From positions 1-6,591 of the forward strand of contig JAUPWJ010000058.1 in NCBI GenBank assembly GCA_030916575.1: 6,591 nt of DNA, in the 5' to 3' direction. A program made the translations under genes and the position numbers. The notes under the pieces were generated by a model. The model was given only the letters and a program-made list of their open reading frames with translations. It made no database searches and was not told the DNA's origin. Below, piece after piece: positions 5,613 to 6,591 of the stretch; position 1 is the first letter of the stretch; the number at the start of each line of letters is the position of its first letter. The DNA comes from Patescibacteria group bacterium. Its GTDB lineage: Bacteria; Patescibacteriota; Minisyncoccia; Phycocordibacterales; UBA9973.

Positions 5613-6234
5613 CAGACGGAAGCTCTTTACAAAACATTTTATAATAAACTTGCCTAGTTAGAATAACGTCTTTCATACAGTATTTTGAAATTTCTTCAAT
5701 TCTTCCATCTTGGTAATATTGCCAAACCATAGACCCATCCATTTCATCTTTAGACGATTTTAGATCAAAGATTTTAGCAAGGGTATCAAGTTTTACTGTC
5801 TTTCTTGGATCTCCCCATAGGTCCCATTCTTTCATTGTGTCAAAAAATGGAGTTGATCGATATCGTGCAAAACTGAGATCCATTCGGGGAAAAACACCAT
5901 TTATTCGAGATCTTTTATAGATAAAAGGCATATCAAATTCATAAATGTTATGCCCAACAAATCTCTCTACATTATTAGCAGCTTTCCAAAATTGCTGTAG
6001 CATTTCTTTTTCATTCCCAATCAAACTTTTTTCTTCAATAATTCCTCTTTCATCTTCTTTAATATACCCAATACAGCAAATTCTTCCAAATGCACCGTCA
6101 AATGACATTGACGTAAAAAGTTCTTCATCTGATTTTTCACTATTTCCATTTTTACTTTTGAGGATCTCTAGAAAATCATTTTTTTTATCTTCAGCTGAAG
6201 GGATAGTCTCAATATCGAGGAATAGTCTTATCAT
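5584..6234 (-). CDS. PolB-like 3'-5' exonuclease (DnaQ/RNase H-like fold)
   Basis: This predicted DEDDy exonuclease has 216 residues. Exo I is LFLDIETIP, with the metal-binding Asp7 and Glu9. Exo II is GHNIYEFDMPFI (94-105), with Asp101. Exo III is YCMKD (185-189), the Y-x-x-x-D form, with Asp189. The segment between (FFDTMKEWDLWG, and VKLDTLAKIFDL around 147-158) is characteristic of the stand-alone exonucleases related to the proofreading domain of family B polymerases. All four metal ligands are present, so activity is expected on single-stranded nucleic acid ends, though DNA versus RNA preference is unknown. There is no polymerase domain. The start is certain: TAA immediately precedes the ATG in frame. 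It is the first gene of a two-gene unit, overlapping the 2H phosphoesterase gene by 29 bases, which suggests joint nucleic-acid end processing. Confidence 0.88.
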   Translation of the reverse strand: MIRLFLDIETIPSAEDKKNDFLEILKSKNGNSEKSDEELFTSMSFDGAFGRICCIGYIKEDERGIIEEKSLIGNEKEMLQQFWKAANNVERFVGHNIYEFDMPFIYKRSRINGVFPRMDLSFARYRSTPFFDTMKEWDLWGDPRKTVKLDTLAKIFDLKSSKDEMDGSMVWQYYQDGRIEEISKYCMKDVILTRQVYYKMFCKELPSDETNEQSSF

Positions 6235-6240
6235 TTATGT

Positions 6241-6246
6241 ATTATA
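6241..6246 (-). promoter_or_regulatory. -10 box (TATAAT) of the exonuclease gene, 6 bases from ATG
   Basis: A perfect TATAAT reads leftward in the 36-base gap after the pseudouridine synthase stop. Only ACATAA separates it from the ATG at 6234, and the last TAA is an in-frame stop. A start 6-8 bases downstream of the box falls on the A of the ATG or inside the first codon, so this is the clearest leaderless candidate in the window. No good -35 is seen. Confidence 0.55.
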
Positions 6247-6270
6247 CTCAATATAAAATTAAATGGATAG

Positions 6271-6546
6271 TTATCTCTCTACAGCTTTTTCTAGCAATTG
6301 AACTTCATCTTGAGATAACTTTCTATATTCACCATCTTTTAAGTTATCAATTTTAATTTCTCCAAATGCCACTCTACTTAATTCAAGTAGATCTAATTCA
6401 AGCTTTTCACACATTCTTCTTATTTGTCTGTTTTTTCCTTCAAAGAGAGTGACCTGAAGGACTGTAGAAGTATTGTTTTCTTCTACAATTTTTACAATTG
6501 CTGGAGAAGTAATACCATCTTCAAGAATTACACAATATTTAAACAT
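6271..6546 (-). CDS. RsuA/RluB-family pseudouridine synthase, C-terminal fragment
   Basis: The 91 residues match the C-terminal third of the RsuA/RluB/RluE/RluF pseudouridine synthases, which convert specific rRNA uridines to pseudouridine. Markers are VILEDG (6-11), the family signature FEGKNRQIRRM (35-45), and SRVAFGEIKI-x-x-L-x-x-GEYRKL (57-77). The catalytic Asp (in the GRLD-x-x-T-x-G motif) and the S4 RNA-binding domain, which should precede this part, are absent. Upstream of the ATG the same frame still reads like the family for 11 codons and then meets a TAA (6582-6580). As it stands this is therefore a broken gene, or a base error in the assembly, or a fragment re-initiated at this ATG. 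An A/T-rich -10-like TATAAA (6558-6553) lies 6 bases before this ATG but may be chance. Family call is strong; intactness is doubtful. Confidence 0.8.
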   Translation of the reverse strand: MFKYCVILEDGITSPAIVKIVEENNTSTVLQVTLFEGKNRQIRRMCEKLELDLLELSRVAFGEIKIDNLKDGEYRKLSQDEVQLLEKAVER

Positions 6547-6591
6547 TTCTATTTTATATTGAAATAAAAACCCCTTAATTTATAGAATATA
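6547..6591 (-). pseudogene. Upstream remnant of the pseudouridine synthase with in-frame TAA
   Basis: Read leftward from the window edge in the frame of the fragment, this gives Tyr-Ile-Leu-stop-Ile-Lys-Gly-Phe and continues into Phe-Lys-Tyr-Cys-Val-Ile-Leu-Glu-Asp-Gly. In the family this place holds a strand of the form Y-x-V-x-V-x-G, then a helix, then GV-x-L-x-DG. The spacing fits with no frameshift, so the TAA at 6582-6580 appears to replace one sense codon, for example AAA or GAA. Confidence 0.5.

Noticed and set aside
1..6591. TGA recoding as in Absconditabacteria or Gracilibacteria
   Set aside because: TGA ends the MFS and exonuclease genes at sensible places and no domain runs through an in-frame TGA.

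Overview
This is an AT-rich, gene-dense window read with the standard bacterial code (TAA, TAG and TGA all serve as stops). It holds ten protein genes and no RNA gene, CRISPR array or insertion sequence. Very short gaps, small proteins, a Cys-rich three-ribbon protein coupled to a small unrecognised protein, and promoters sitting almost on top of start codons together suggest a reduced-genome bacterium. Candidate Phyla Radiation / Patescibacteria (Parcubacteria-like) is my best guess. This is inference, since no 16S or ribosomal marker is present.

Layout, left to right. Bases 1-657 (+) are the C-terminal end of an ABC exporter nucleotide-binding domain cut by the window edge. Bases 701-1530 (+) are a two-gene unit: a protein with three tandem topoisomerase-like zinc ribbons, then a 95-residue unknown protein whose start overlaps the preceding stop (TAATG). 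A canonical NUDIX hydrolase (1534-1953, -) converges on it with a 3-base gap. A 135-base divergent promoter region separates NUDIX from an MFS drug-efflux-type transporter (2089-3276, +). The MFS gene converges, with a 2-base gap, on an operon read leftward: hflX (4903-3791) followed by an MTH1-like NUDIX-fold protein whose catalytic box has been lost (3776-3279). Further right, also leftward, a PolB-like 3'-5' exonuclease (6234-5584) overlaps by 29 bases a 2H phosphoesterase / 2'-5' RNA ligase-like gene (5612-4995). At the right edge is the C-terminal piece of an RsuA/RluB-family pseudouridine synthase (6546-6271). Family-like sequence continues upstream of its first ATG but is broken by an in-frame TAA.

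Functionally the set is mixed housekeeping and maintenance: efflux (ABC, MFS), nucleotide hygiene (NUDIX), ribosome rescue or GTPase function (HflX), nucleic-acid processing (exonuclease, 2H protein, zinc ribbons) and rRNA modification. I see no dedicated defence or mobile system. The points most worth a second look are the eroded MTH1-like protein in the hflX operon, the extended-loop triple zinc ribbon with its coupled partner, the interrupted pseudouridine synthase, and a recurring arrangement in which a -10 box lies only 6-10 bases before a start codon with no Shine-Dalgarno. That last pattern suggests leaderless mRNAs.
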